Shown piece after piece: positions 34,843-46,174 of a stretch of DNA of 64,000 nt; positions within the stretch are counted from its first letter, which is position 1; each line of letters starts with the position of its first letter. Where the stretch lies: contig JAENRS010000017.1 in assembly GCA_018466975.1 (NCBI GenBank), forward strand, positions 372,001-436,000, in the 5' to 3' direction. Below the pieces are notes generated by a model. The model was not told the DNA's origin. It saw only the letters and a program-made list of their open reading frames with translations, and did no database searches. The position numbers were made by a program, and so were the translations under genes. The DNA comes from Sparassis latifolia (Eukaryota > Basidiomycota > Agaricomycetes > Polyporales > Sparassidaceae).

Positions 34843-35178
34843 TGCCCTGTTCAATTATGTCCCTCCCTACTTTCCCTACTCTCGGCTTGGCACTCATCGT
34901 GATCTTCGGCATTATGTAAAAGATGTGCCAAAAATATCTCAACACTTTGTATGCAAGATCATGCATGCATTCTTCATAGGAAAGGTTCCAGTGTTCTTTG
35001 GGGCATGATTAGCTTTCAAACCATCCAAAATTCAAGCAAAATGAGGGAAGTCCGCATCCACAGAGCAGAGCACGAGCAACCGCAAACTCCGATCTAGCCG
35101 AGATGCGGGTCTAAAATAAGGCACCTGCCGAGGCGATCAAAGTAGGGAAATTAGGGAGGGACATAATTGAACAGGGCA
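34843..35178. mobile_element. Small inverted-repeat element (MITE-like), 336 bp
   Basis: Inverted termini of about 40 bp begin TGCCCTGTTCAATTATGTCC at 34843 and end with the complement at 35178. Both ends are flanked by TAT (34840-34842 and 35179-35181), a likely three-base target duplication. There is no coding sequence inside. Three-base duplications fit PIF/Harbinger-type elements, though the sequence TAT is not the classic one. Confidence 0.75.
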
Positions 35179-35464
35179 TATGTCCATATACAGCAGCTAC
35201 TGCACCATATACAATAATACATGCATCCTGCTTTGTCATCTGCCCAAATGGTGACCGGTCAATGACCGGTGAAATCCGTGACCCTGACCTGACCTGACGA
35301 ACACTGTTCTTCGCCACTATAAGGAGACTCCCGCGGCCACGTCTCTGCTCTCTCAACTGTACTTTACTCGTTCTGTCAAGCACGCATTACGCCTCCCTGT
35401 TATATGCACAGCTCGTCTGTATTCTCAGAACGGTGAGAGGAATCACCTTACCCGGGATCGGCAC

Positions 35465-36493
35465 ATGGATGGGTATCAAGGTAACAACACCCCCTTATGT
35501 CTGATGGATAAAGTAAATATGATGAGAAACACCTGTCAGGTCAGGATGAGAGCAAAAGCTTGCTGAATTCATCATCCTCTATGCGAGTACAGGCAGCTGA
35601 GGCAGAAAAACAAACGAAGGAGGTACGCAGATAGCCCCTTTTTTCAGACTGACATGCAGTTGATACTGTATTGCAGGGGCAGGATGAGGAACTTTCTCCC
35701 CATGAGTGCCTCAGACGTCTGTGGCTCACGCGTGATCGCATAGCTTTCGCTTGTGGGTTCGAGGGTACAAATTGGTTGGAGATGAAGCACGAGATGGAGA
35801 AGAACCCTGACGTTGACTGGCCAAAATACGTGCACAAGTCGCTGGCCCGTTGGGAAGTCCCACTCGAGGAGTTCCGCTATATCCTCAGCATGCCGGAATA
35901 CTTCGATGATCCTGCTGACATTGATAAGCTACCTGTACTTGTAAAGTTCAGTTGTCGCCAGGCAAAATAGCCTGTATGTACACATTCAGGGATTCTTGTA
36001 TGCAACCTTTACTTTCTGGTACTATAGCCTCTGTGACAAGCATGTTGGGAGACAGAACGGAACTGAGTCTCCAGCTTGCTATTAGACAGTGCTATGTCTA
36101 CTGCCAGGAGGACGACTCATCCTTTGATGAGTGCACGGGCCTAGCTTTCCATGCCAATCTTTGGAGCCGTCACCACAGAATCCGGATTAAATCCGGGTAT
36201 GAATCGAACGGCGCAACTACACCTAGCCAACGTGGCTCATCTCCTCCCATACCAGTCCTACGACGATGTTTTCGATACCGTTACTTGGGAGTCTCCTGCC
36301 TCGCCTTCCAACGACGTTGGCGCACCCGTTGCACTCTCAGGCCCTGGGCAGCGCAGAGAGTGAAGAGGAGCGCGGGCCAAATGGATATGTTATAACGACC
36401 GTCTGGGACCCAGTCAAGGAACTCGCTGAGACCGAGGACGTGCATGTATCTTACTTGGTCAGTACGAAGGTGAACCTTTCGGTCACCTCTTGA
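35465..36493 (+). CDS. Hypothetical gene, 5' exons clear
   Basis: Exon 1 is only 16 bases (35465-35480, MDGYQ), exon 2 is 35540-35622 (QDESKSLLNSSSSM, QAAEAEKQTKE) and exon 3 starts at 35677 (GQDEELSPHECLRRLWLTRD, then MEKNPDVDWPKYVHKSLARW and EFRYILSMPEYFDDP). All junctions keep frame. Further coding-like stretches follow (HLANVAHLLPYQSYDDVFD near 36220, NGYVITTVWDPVKELAETED near 36400), but the joining introns were not resolved, so the end is approximate. The protein is acidic and soluble, and the function is unknown. Confidence 0.5.
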
Positions 36494-37135
36494 CCCCATG
36501 CATTAATGTCCTAGAATGGGTTTTACAGTATGCAGTAGAGTGCGTTGGGATCGTTTCTGTGTCGATATTCAATAGCCTTGCCCTTTTATAATGTAGGATG
36601 TCAGATTTTCATTCGGCGCCTCCGACCACGAGAGTTTCCAAACTGGGAAACTTTTGGCCAAATTGGTTCTGATCTGGCCGCTCGATGATCAGTGACTTTT
36701 TCCATTCCGCGTCAACACAGTAGTACCTCGGACGACCGTGACATGAACGACTAGGCCTCCGGTACCGCGGTTCGTCCATGTTCAGGTTTAAACGTCTTGT
36801 ACCGTCCTCACCTTTCTCGGTCGCGCATCACGACCAAAGAGTAAGTGTCTCTATCGTCGCTCTGACCTTGTCTATGTGCAGCTATTGGATCCATCTCATC
36901 GCTACTAATGCCTCTCCTACGGCGCCGCAGCCCTCATCGAGACGTTTGACATGTTCTTTCAGCCTGTGATCCAGCAAGTCTTGGACTCATGAGTTTGTGT
37001 CCCGGTCGGAGGAGGGAAGGAGGGAGATATATTCCGGCTTTATACTCGGAGTCCATGCTTGCGTAAATTAAACGAGGCTCCCACAATCGCATGCCATACA
37101 CTGTGCAGACATAGCCTGTATCTTACTACCTTGTC

Positions 37136-37612
37136 ATGGACTGGTCTACTAAACACTACTGGCATAGTATCTTCACCCGCGATAAGGATGACGAACAGGT
37201 GCGCAGAGCACTCTCCTCTCAGCGATCAGTCTCTCAATCGTGGTGCAATCAAAGCCTTGGCCTGAGATCCTGCCATCTGATTTGCAGGCCCTCGAACAAT
37301 TCGTGCAGAAAAGGTACGATGAGGCTATGCATAAATTAGAATTGGCAGAGGAGAGAGTGCATATATGTACGTGGAGGCTCGAGGACTGCGAGATAGCATT
37401 GGCCACACACAACGAAAACGCGCAGAGACAAAATCCAGGGAATCATTCGGAGGTGCGAAGTCGCGTGCGACCGCTCCCGCGCTGGTTGGGCTCCCGGCGA
37501 ACCTGAGTGCTCGACAGAGCCAGCGCCGCCGACGGAGCCAACTGAGGATGAGTTGAGGATGCTGATGGAGGAGGCTCTGCAGCTGCTGGATCCGGATTCG
37601 GAGAATTGGTAA
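37136..37612 (+). CDS. Small hypothetical coiled-coil protein
   Basis: Exon 1 (37136-37198, MDWSTKHYWHSIFTRDKDDE) joins in phase to an exon starting at 37255 (PWPEILPSDLQALEQFVQKR, then MHKLELAEERVHICTWRLED), a strong coiled-coil. The end probably reads TEPTEDELRMLMEEALQLL and SENW before TAA at 37610-37612. A frame change near 37440-37510 needs one more intron whose borders are unclear. No known domain. Confidence 0.45.
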
Positions 37613-38297
37613 CTCGACGATACGGACTCTCACTTCGTCTCCGAATCAAACTTCACTCGGGCGTGGAAATCGTCTGGAAGGGTGGGTTAGGAGGAGGGCA
37701 GGACAGACCTGGAAATGCATTGGGACGCAATGGATAAGAGAGCGACAATCGGGAAAGGACAACAACGAGGAAGACGATATGTAGCACAGTGTTTCCGCAT
37801 AGTACCGTTTCACCGTCCGACCAAGGGTAGTGGAGCGCTGATGAAGATCCAGATATCAGGCTGAGGACTGCAACTTGCAATATGGTGCCAAACGTTCAGA
37901 GGAACCGTCTCCTGAATATAACTAATTGACATCGTCTTCTTGGACGTCTGCCGTGGCGGGGTATTTTCCCCCAGGAAATCTGCGGTCGAATATTTGCAGG
38001 CCATCGGACTCGTCCACGGCCGCCTCGAGCTCTGGAGTTCCCTTTGCCGTGCGAAATGACATCTTGTGTCCACTCTAGCTTTCCCGCAACAATCTGGCTC
38101 TAGCCACCTTGCACGTAGAGATCAAGAGCCTGGCGGGCGAGCCATTGACGAGAAGACGATGAGAGCAGAGAACGATAAAGAGGCTGCGGAGAGTCAGAAC
38201 GTCAGAGGTTGTTTGGCTACAGCCTCTGATCGAGATCTGCTACAAACAACCTCCTACGGTTCGGCGCCGATTCCGGTCTCGTCTCCCAAACCATAAA

Positions 38298-39160
38298 ATG
38301 CCTGGCTCATCGCTTTTTCCCGGGTATCATCTGGTCGAAGCGTTCGGACCAGACGAAGACTATGAGCAGTGCGACAGCGAAGTTGAAGAGGAAGTGGTCT
38401 ATGTAACGCTCGATCTCGGGACTGTGGAGCCAGCTCTGGTACCAAGCACCTCGTCCTACCGTCTTATCGTTCGTCTTCAGTTCCTGAAGTTCGGTTGTTT
38501 TGGTCTCAGCTACTTAGAATTACTTCCTATAGGGCTTGGATACGCCCACTCCGTATTTGCAACTATCTGGTACCACATTTCGAGGACAGCACGAGTCCTT
38601 GTTAGGTACCGAGTTGTTATTCACCGAGGGAAAAGGTACAGATGTCATGACGCTCCACTTTGCATTCGCACTGATCTGGCACAGATGATAATGGCGACCG
38701 TAGCAGGAAATCCCTCGTGCACTTCGGCTCGACAGAGCACCGTATCCGCTTCAAGGAGGTGGAGCTGCAGGAGAAAAATACTGGCATAATATCCAAAGAT
38801 TGGGAAATCAGTTCCACAGTGAAGAAGAGAAATCCCAAGACCATGAACCACTTGTTGGGCACCGTAGACAATGACGCCTCGGGCTCTAAGGATAAAAATC
38901 AAAGCAGGTCTAGCAAAGTCAAGTCTAAGGCAAAAGGGAAGGGGAAGGGGAAACAGAAGGCAGTTGATCTACCCGAAGATTCTACCACCCAGTTGCCTGG
39001 TGATACCCAGGCTCGCACAAAGTCTGGCAGATCGCAGTCGAAGAAGAAGGACAAGGGAAAGGGACGAGCAGTGGAGCCACCTATACCGTCCTCTGCCAAT
39101 GTACCTAGTGATGCTCCAGCTGACGGCGGTCCCCAACCAATGGATGTCGATGACGGCTAA
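38298..39160 (+). CDS. sfc7: TFIIIC tau55/GTF3C6-type subunit
   Basis: Exons 38298-38468, 38533-38635 and 38685-39160 give 249 aa. Residues 30-120 match the TFIIIC subunit 6 domain: EEEVVYVTLDLGTVEPALVP, SYRLIGLDTPTPYLQLSG, RGQHESLLGTELLFTEGK, and after intron 2 HFGSTEHRIRFKEVEL. The remainder is a low-complexity tail rich in Lys/Ser (KSKAKGKGKGKQKA) with acidic residues at the end. The protein would act in RNA polymerase III transcription, helping TFIIIC bind tRNA gene promoters. The start ATG directly precedes an acidic leader typical of the family. Confidence 0.85.
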
Positions 39161-40057
39161 GATAACAGAGTTTTCGTACGCCCCTTTCTGTACGGGATGT
39201 AACAAGCTGTGTGAGCGCCTTCATAGGAATGGAGAATAAAGCGGTAATGTGCAATTGGTTCTGTAAGCTGCCTAATTTCATCACGCTGACGACATTGGTT
39301 CTCCAGGTTTGTGAGGCAGTGGATCTGTGTCCGCCTTTCTAGTGTTCTCGGAATATACAGAGGCTGTTATCCGTGTAGCTTCTGTCTTCGTTGTATTTTC
39401 CTCGGTCACTTTATCATGTTTCTGTCAAACATGAGGCCACCTCAGGCCTCAGGCACCTAACCTGGTTCGCGCAACCTGGCAGTTTGTCCTCTGTAATGCT
39501 TCTTTTGTCTTAACAGCGCGGTCGGGTGGACCCTGACGTCTGATTTGGTCTCAAGGCAAAAGAAAGCGCATAGTTCACATTTAGGTCCATCATGATCCTG
39601 CCCGGACAGGCCGGACGATGTGTATTTGTCAGTTTCCTCACGACTGCACAGACCAGACATGGTGTTCCTAATTGTTCTGCGTACACACAGCAAACAACGT
39701 ACCGGAATAACACTAGACTTCTGGGCGTAATGCAAGTGCTCTACGATTTCGGAGTCAGGGATGGTGGCCGCCAGTCGGAGAAAGACGTAGGATGTGGCAT
39801 TCCAATTTCATAGTGTAAAGGGGGCATTGCGGACAAGTGGTTCAAGTGGCGCTCCAAATAACGGGTGTGTGCATACAATATGGGTGCGTTGACCGGCTTG
39901 CTAGAGCGTCGATTTCAAAGAACAACATAACCAAGTGAAACCCAGTGATAAATCAAAAAGAACGGCTACATGATATGTCCCAGTAAACGAGGAATGCATC
40001 CCACGACGACCCCACTACCAACATGCACAGAGAGCACGGAGCACAGAAATCCACGGA
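39161..40057. other. Intergenic
   Basis: No supported gene. It holds the convergent 3' ends of the TFIIIC-subunit gene and the aspartic protease. Confidence 0.5.
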
Positions 40058-41872
40058 TCAGTTCGAGTTCGCATGCGTATGAACCGTCGGCGCGAACCCA
40101 ACGCGCTCGTTGCCCACATCATACACGGCGTAGAAGCGCTCGAGGAACTTCATTCCGTTGATGAAGTCGAGTCCCTGGCCTGATGGGCTGCCGGAGTCGC
40201 TGACTATCAGGTATATCGCGCCCGCCTCGCCTCCGAGGGCTTCGTTCAGCTGCGACCAGGAAGATGATAAATCAGTACGGAGGTATTACATAGTGGACGG
40301 CAGGCGCACCACTCGCGGCCAGATCTGAGCATTGGGGGTGAGCTCGTAGCGGTTCTATGGGGCGGATGAGCGTTAGAATCGGCATGCGGGAAAGGCGGAC
40401 ACACCCCGCCGATGTCGAAGTACATGCTCTGGAGCTGCTCGTACTGCGCCGGAGTGATCTGGAGCAGGCCAGTCGTCTGGTCCATCGTCGCACCCGTCGC
40501 ATTCTGGTACATCCCAAACGCATCTATTCAAAAATTGTTGAGGTCCAAACACAGCAGTCTGTGGCCTGTCGACGCACCAGATGCCAGCAGGAGCAACGTA
40601 GTGCCCGTATCGACGATCCCACAGGTGGTGTCCAATATCAGCTGGTCGCCGTAGTACACGGACTGGTCGATGCCCACGTAATTACTAGCAGGCGATGTCG
40701 AGGTGATTGGTCTAACAGAAAATCAGTATGAGCATCCTGTGAGTGACATAACCTATGCTTGACGTACACGTATTGTAGGTTACCACCGAACTTGCTCTGA
40801 TCGACGCCGCCGAAGCTTATCTCGCCGCTCGTGCTGGTGTCGGACGGGGAAGTCGCAGGAACAAAGGAGATCCCTACCTCGTAGTTACTGATCAGTCCTT
40901 GGGTCCATGCGTTGTCGAGGACGGTCGGAATGCATGCCGTCATGTCCGTTACGAGAGTTCCTGTAGGAGGGGCGATCATTTAGTGGCCGCGCTGTGCGAA
41001 CTACAGGCTACTTACCACAAGTTAAATCCTGCGGGCCGATGCTGTAGGGTGTGAGTAGCGATGAGTATTCTACATAATCTGCCCATGGGCAACGACGAAC
41101 CCCAAAATACCGTCGACGCCGTCAAAGCCCTTGGACAGCAGCGCCGCGCCTATAGACTGGTTCACGATGGTGAGGGAGGGCCCAAGTGTCATCTGGTCAA
41201 TAACCTCCCTGCCTGCATACGAACCATTCAGGATGATGCCACATCATTTCGCGGAGTGACCTCACCGAAGAAGGCACCTGATCCGTAACCGACTAACTGG
41301 TTATCATAAGCACTTTGCGAACGAGGGAATTCAATATGGAAACAACGCACCACTAAATCTCCCGTGTCGACGGTCGTGCTGGACTCGACATATGGCTGGC
41401 CTGCACCTACCCAAGTATTTGAGCTCCCGGTATCGATCAATAACGAGTCTGGTGTCATCAAATCAGAAAACATGCACTCCAGACATCATCAAGACAGCTT
41501 ACACTCGGTCGGAGGGTTGCCAATGTATGCCTGCAATCAGGCAATACCTCAGATATCGGTAGACAGTGATCAAACACAGGCACTCACACTCGCGACGTAG
41601 CTTACTGCTTGGGCCGTAGCGGGAATGTTGAAAATAGATCTGGCTTGTCCAGTGTTGTTGGGATTCATGGCAGCGTATAATCGAAGAGCCTGTGCGCGTG
41701 CTTGGTCCAGCTGAACGAGGTTCGCACTAGTGGGATTCATGATCCTCGTGAACGGCACAATCATGGATGTCGGGACGGCGAGTGGGATATCCAGTGGCAA
41801 ACTGTCGACGATGACAGGGCTGGCAGCCGCCATGATGGCGGAGAGAACCGCAACAGAAATCCGAGGAATCAT
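40058..41872 (-). CDS. Secreted aspartic protease, A1 (pepsin/polyporopepsin) family
   Basis: Eleven exons (41872-41588, 41530-41503, 41448-41351, 41296-41266, 41212-41101, 41041-41016, 40960-40768, 40711-40578, 40523-40405, 40354-40310, 40249-40058) join to 420 aa with all phases consistent. A signal peptide (MIPRISVAVLSAIMAAASP) and a propeptide precede the mature enzyme. The two catalytic aspartates are in LLIDTGSSNTW and GIVDTGTTLLL, and the flap is GYGSGAFFG. The C-terminus GNERVGFAPT is typical. Such enzymes degrade extracellular protein at acid pH in wood- and litter-decay fungi. No break was found. Confidence 0.93.
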
Positions 41873-42371
41873 GATAAAGACAGGAAGGGTTGCAAAATGC
41901 CAAAAGAATGTGAGTGTGAGAGTTCACTGTGATGTACAAGCTATCGTGAGAAGGAGTGAGCGAGAAGGAGAAGGAAGAGCGAGAGACAGCAGCTCACGCG
42001 TTTTGAAGGTGTTGGCTGACAGGATGGACGCTCATCGCAGCAGCATAGCTAGCTAAAAACGGGGAATCAGTCCAGACTCCAATCTCACTATATGGCCAGT
42101 TATTTCGGTGTTCCTCTGAAATTTCAGAAATACTACAGAAATGTGGCTGTAGTCACCTCAACGTATGTTTCTTCAGCCATCGCGATATGGATTGTAGTAA
42201 TTTGTTAGCTGGATTCAGTCACGGTGCTAATCCCTATAGAACTATTCGCAACATAACCAACATGAACAGTATATGAAGCAAATATGGCCCACGAATAACT
42301 TCAAAAACCTCAGCTTTAGACATGATAACCATCGAGTAGTGTCGAGTGTGGGGGTCAAGATTCTTCAGACT

Positions 42372-43452
42372 CAATTTGGCAGGTCACCAAGTTGAGGTCG
42401 ATCGCGTACGAGGCACGTGCCCAGCACGCGTCTGACAGTGGCGCCGTCCTGGTCCTCGTCGACGGGTTGGGTGCTGCCCTCTCCTCAATAATAGTCGAGC
42501 TACCAAGGTGAGTATTCTATTGTCTGTATGACTAGATCCGTTGTACTGATTTTGAGACGACTGCCGTTCAAGATACGTGTGCATGCCGACAATGAACAAG
42601 CTCAAAACTCAACAGCGGTCGTCAGCAGGAAGCTCAACCCAGAATCCCATCGCGATGGCGCAGACAAGCGTGCTTCCGTTTCAATCGGCCTCCGGAGGAT
42701 ACAGCTCCCTACCTGTTACCGGGAAGTCAACTCCCCCTCAGAGCCGCACTATGATGTATGCACGCACCGTTATCGCTCCGGCTACACCAAGCACAGCCTT
42801 GACGAAACCGGCCGACACCGCAGTACGTCTTCGGTCTGCTGCTGCACTCAACTCCACGGAGCAATACTGGGCTGCCCGTGCACTGACTGCGGAGGCGGCT
42901 CTGTCTGTGCGCGCGGCGTTCCACCAAGAGGTCTACGTGCTGACGGAGTCACACGAGGAGAAGCGCGCGGTGAGTCATATACAACGTCTTCAGACTACAA
43001 GTAGTGGTGATTATATTTCCTAATAGCATGAACTTGCCGAGCTGCAGCGGATACACGACGAGCGGCATGCGAAGCTGGAGAGACTCGTGGTAAAGCGGGA
43101 CTTAACGTCTACATAACTCGCTAACACCCTCGCTGCCCAGCTCATACTTCTCGGCTGTCTCTTTGCATTTGTTTCTGCCATCTTGTATATCCTGTTTCGC
43201 CAACACACGGACTATCGCTCCTCTCGTTGGTGCCTGCCGTCGCATTTCACGATACCCGTTCTATCACCATTCACGTCTGTGGTGAGTTCCGCTATCGTCT
43301 CATCATGCGTATTCTTAAGCCATCTCCTATGATAGGTGGAGCATGAGACGTCGGTATTTAACACGAGATCAATCACAATTGTTCTACTCGTATTGGCAGC
43401 GTTGGCCTACGCTTGTTTTCGATATTGGCTCTCACATTTAAGGCACCGATGA
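42372..43452 (+). CDS. Hypothetical membrane protein with coiled coil and two C-terminal helices
   Basis: Exons at about 42372-42507, 42573-42969, 43027-43089, 43141-43281 and 43336-43452 join in frame. A Ser/Pro-rich middle (QSASGGYSSLPVTGKSTPP) is followed by a coiled coil (RALTAEAALSVRAAFHQEVY, HELAELQRIHDERHAKLERL) and two hydrophobic segments, LILLGCLFAFVSAILYILF and SITIVLLVLAALAYACFRY. The layout fits a tail-anchored or hairpin membrane protein. The N-terminal start is not fixed; the first listed exon (VTKLRSIAYEARAQH) may not be the first. Family unknown. Confidence 0.5.
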
Positions 43453-43836
43453 CCATTACCTCGCAAATATTGTTCTCGCGTTCTGGTCGAAATTCGCGGC
43501 GGGGCACCTTGTCCACCCGCATGGTTGTGCCGGATGTTTAGAGTGAAGATTTTCAAGCTGCAGTAGGACGAAAGCCTCCATCTGAACTCGAGCTATAATG
43601 TATTCATTCCTCGATGAAAAATTGATACTGAAGGCAACAGCTACATTGACAGATTGGCAGGATACTGAATGCACAGGAGAACAAGAAATCGGGGAAGTTT
43701 ATGCTAACGACATGGCAAGGATGTAGCAATACAGCATTATCATGCAGGGCTCAGAGACTCATCTGTTGTACATTCTACTGCTGTAGCGGGAGGTATCAAG
43801 AACTAGCGAGAGCGGACTGGTAACGTACAAAGCATT

Positions 43837-44955
43837 TCAAGGCGTGAGCTGGAAGGACGTCGTAAGCTGACTCCACAAAGCCGATCTGATTGCGTCCGTC
43901 TCAAGCGGTAGGGACTTCCAACAGTGCGCACAGATCTGGTATGAAACCGCAAGCTGCCCGTAACTGCAAGCCAGCTTCGTTAACTCCTTCCAATCCTCCA
44001 CCGGCTCTCGCGGTCCCGTCTTCCTCGCGAATACGCTCGCGATATCGCCCCAGCAGTGCTGGAGACCCTGTAGGCAATCCTCGTGCCCCGGGGTCACAGT
44101 GAAGAGAGGGCATTTGGCTGCATAGAACATGTGCAACGTTCGCAGACGCTCGATGCCCACGATGAGGCGTTCAATGTCTGCATGAGAGAGAGGGGCAATG
44201 TTGTGCCCGACCGCGGGCCCACCGAATGTCCAGCTGCAGCGGCTGAGCTCGTAGAAGATTGGTGCGAAGACCTGTGGCGTTGCACAGTCGGTCTGGCGGA
44301 GTAGGGCGATCACGCTGGCGGGGTGCACGAGCTCCTCGTGTTGCGCGGCAGTCGGGTTGTACAGTGGGTTGAGCTCGACTTTGCCGTCCATCACGAGGAA
44401 CGGCGACGGGTGCGGGTGCAACCGCCTCCGTTCGTCCATCTTCGTGTCATGGCTCGTGAGCGTGTCCGGCCATTCTCTCCGTATGCGCTCGATGATCTCC
44501 GTACGCGTGCGCGCGAGCTGGTATTTGGTCGTCATGCAGAGAAGAGTGGCGAGCGCGGGATAGGTCTCGACCGTCAGATGCGGGAAATCGATGCGACTAT
44601 ATTCAGAAAATGTGTCAAACGCTTTCAATTTCAAAGCGCGTCCGATGGTGTGTACTCACAAGCCGTCGTAGATAATGCTCAGCAGCGCCTCCATCTCTTC
44701 CCTGTCGTCTTCGACGTGGATGTGCAAGCATCCCCGCAGGAACGCCTGCTTCTTGTCCTCCTTGGGTTCGAAGAGATCCTTGAACACAGGCGAATGTTTG
44801 GATAGCAGTGACCGGTGAACGCAGAAAAGCGTGCTGCCAGAACTTATGATGATGTTCCCGTCGTCGAAATACAGGGTCGGATGGTTCACGAGCGCTTCCT
44901 CTGGGTCCTCCTCGTCGACGCGTACTCGTTTGCGATTGGGTTGAAGAGATGGCAT
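43837..44955 (-). CDS. BTB/POZ-domain protein
   Basis: Two exons (44955-44660 and 44596-43837) give 351 aa. Residues 25-110 form a BTB domain: HPTLYFDDGNIIISSGSTLF, VHRSLLSKHSPVFKDLFEP and a helix around IYDGF. The rest is the helical region common to the large agaricomycete BTB family (YPALATLLCMTTKYQL, IIERIRREWPDT, IAHC-like CWKSLPLE). There is no kelch or zinc-finger domain. These proteins are thought to act as protein-interaction modules or Cullin-3 adaptors, but the fungal members are untested. Confidence 0.85.
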
Positions 44956-46174
44956 TGAGTATCAAGCCAAAAATGCTCCGTTGCTGTGCGCGAAGACCTT
45001 GGAATAAGGTTGGGATTCGCAGTGCGTGAAATACCAATGCAGCGATTACGTAATCACCATGCACCGCATGACGTCAAGTACTGAGGAAAAGTACCAATAT
45101 TTGCCAACAAAATGTCGATGTAAATTGAAGATCAGTGGTCATGGCCAGGGAATTATAATTGATGACTTGCGATCGTAGCGATTCAGAATCTCCATGTCAC
45201 AAACTTACGGCCTCTGGTCTGCATACAGTTGGGGGTAAACTTATGGAGCTGATGCTATATTGGGAGACGGTTTTCGCAATGATAAGTTTGAGACATACCA
45301 GGACAAGTCTTGACATCGGCAGAGTGTCGCTGCTGCGATGCCTTCGTGCGTATGCGTGAGTCTCTTCTCAATGCAGTAAGTCTCAGAGGACATATAAATT
45401 ATGTAAGGACATATAACATAGGGTGAGGAGGTTAGGGGCCTGCTCTTCTGTCTTATCCACGACCTTTACAGCCTTACACACCCGCCAAGGGCTCCGAACG
45501 GCAGCGTCATCGCAGATGCGTCACGATGAGCAAACCTTTGACACTGTGGACCCAGAGCAGCCGCAAGTGATCACAGGCTCGAGGCAGGTCTGGTCGACTT
45601 CCCATTTCTGTGCACCTCTTTGCGCCCGCATACGTCAAGAAGGAGAGGCCAAGTCAATTTACAGCCTCGAGAGCAGGATCAAGAAGCATTTTTGTCTCGA
45701 GAGAAGACCGGAAGAACTCTCTGACGGCGGTGCGAAGCGACCCTCCTATGAAGCCCCGCATACACGAGGCCGTCATTATCGTACAGACGCTTCCGAAGAG
45801 TGGATTCATACACGTTTCTTTAAAGGATGTGGTACGCAGGGCGCAAGTGCGAGACACGGATTTATCGTCAATACGCAGGCGTAAACGATGGGCGTTCTCT
45901 GGCGGAGCGATTGGTGGACGCCCATTGTAGACGCCCACAGGAGGGTTTGCAGACAAGGCCAGATTGGGGCTAGGCAGACCAAATAAGGAGAAAGTTTGGA
46001 AGGGCGATTGCCGAGTTCCATTTTGAGGGTACGTTTCCCAGTCTGCCCGCAGTGTGCATGTCCCAGCCGCACCGCACAGCAGCGACGCCGCAACTCTATC
46101 GTCACTTCTTTTCTCCACCCTTCTCACCGGTCTCCTCATCGACGGCGACGACGAGCTCGCTCCTCTAGTCTACT
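44956..46174. other. Shared upstream region of the BTB gene and FKS1
   Basis: No supported gene in 1.2 kb. The last 90 bases before the FKS1 start are pyrimidine-rich (TCTTTTCTCCACCCTTCTCA), as is common for leaders of strongly expressed fungal genes. Confidence 0.5.

Noticed and set aside
45423..46139. Overlapping frames on both strands upstream of FKS1 (153 and 161 aa)
   Set aside because: No splice logic, no conserved motif, and they overlap the expected FKS1 promoter and leader.
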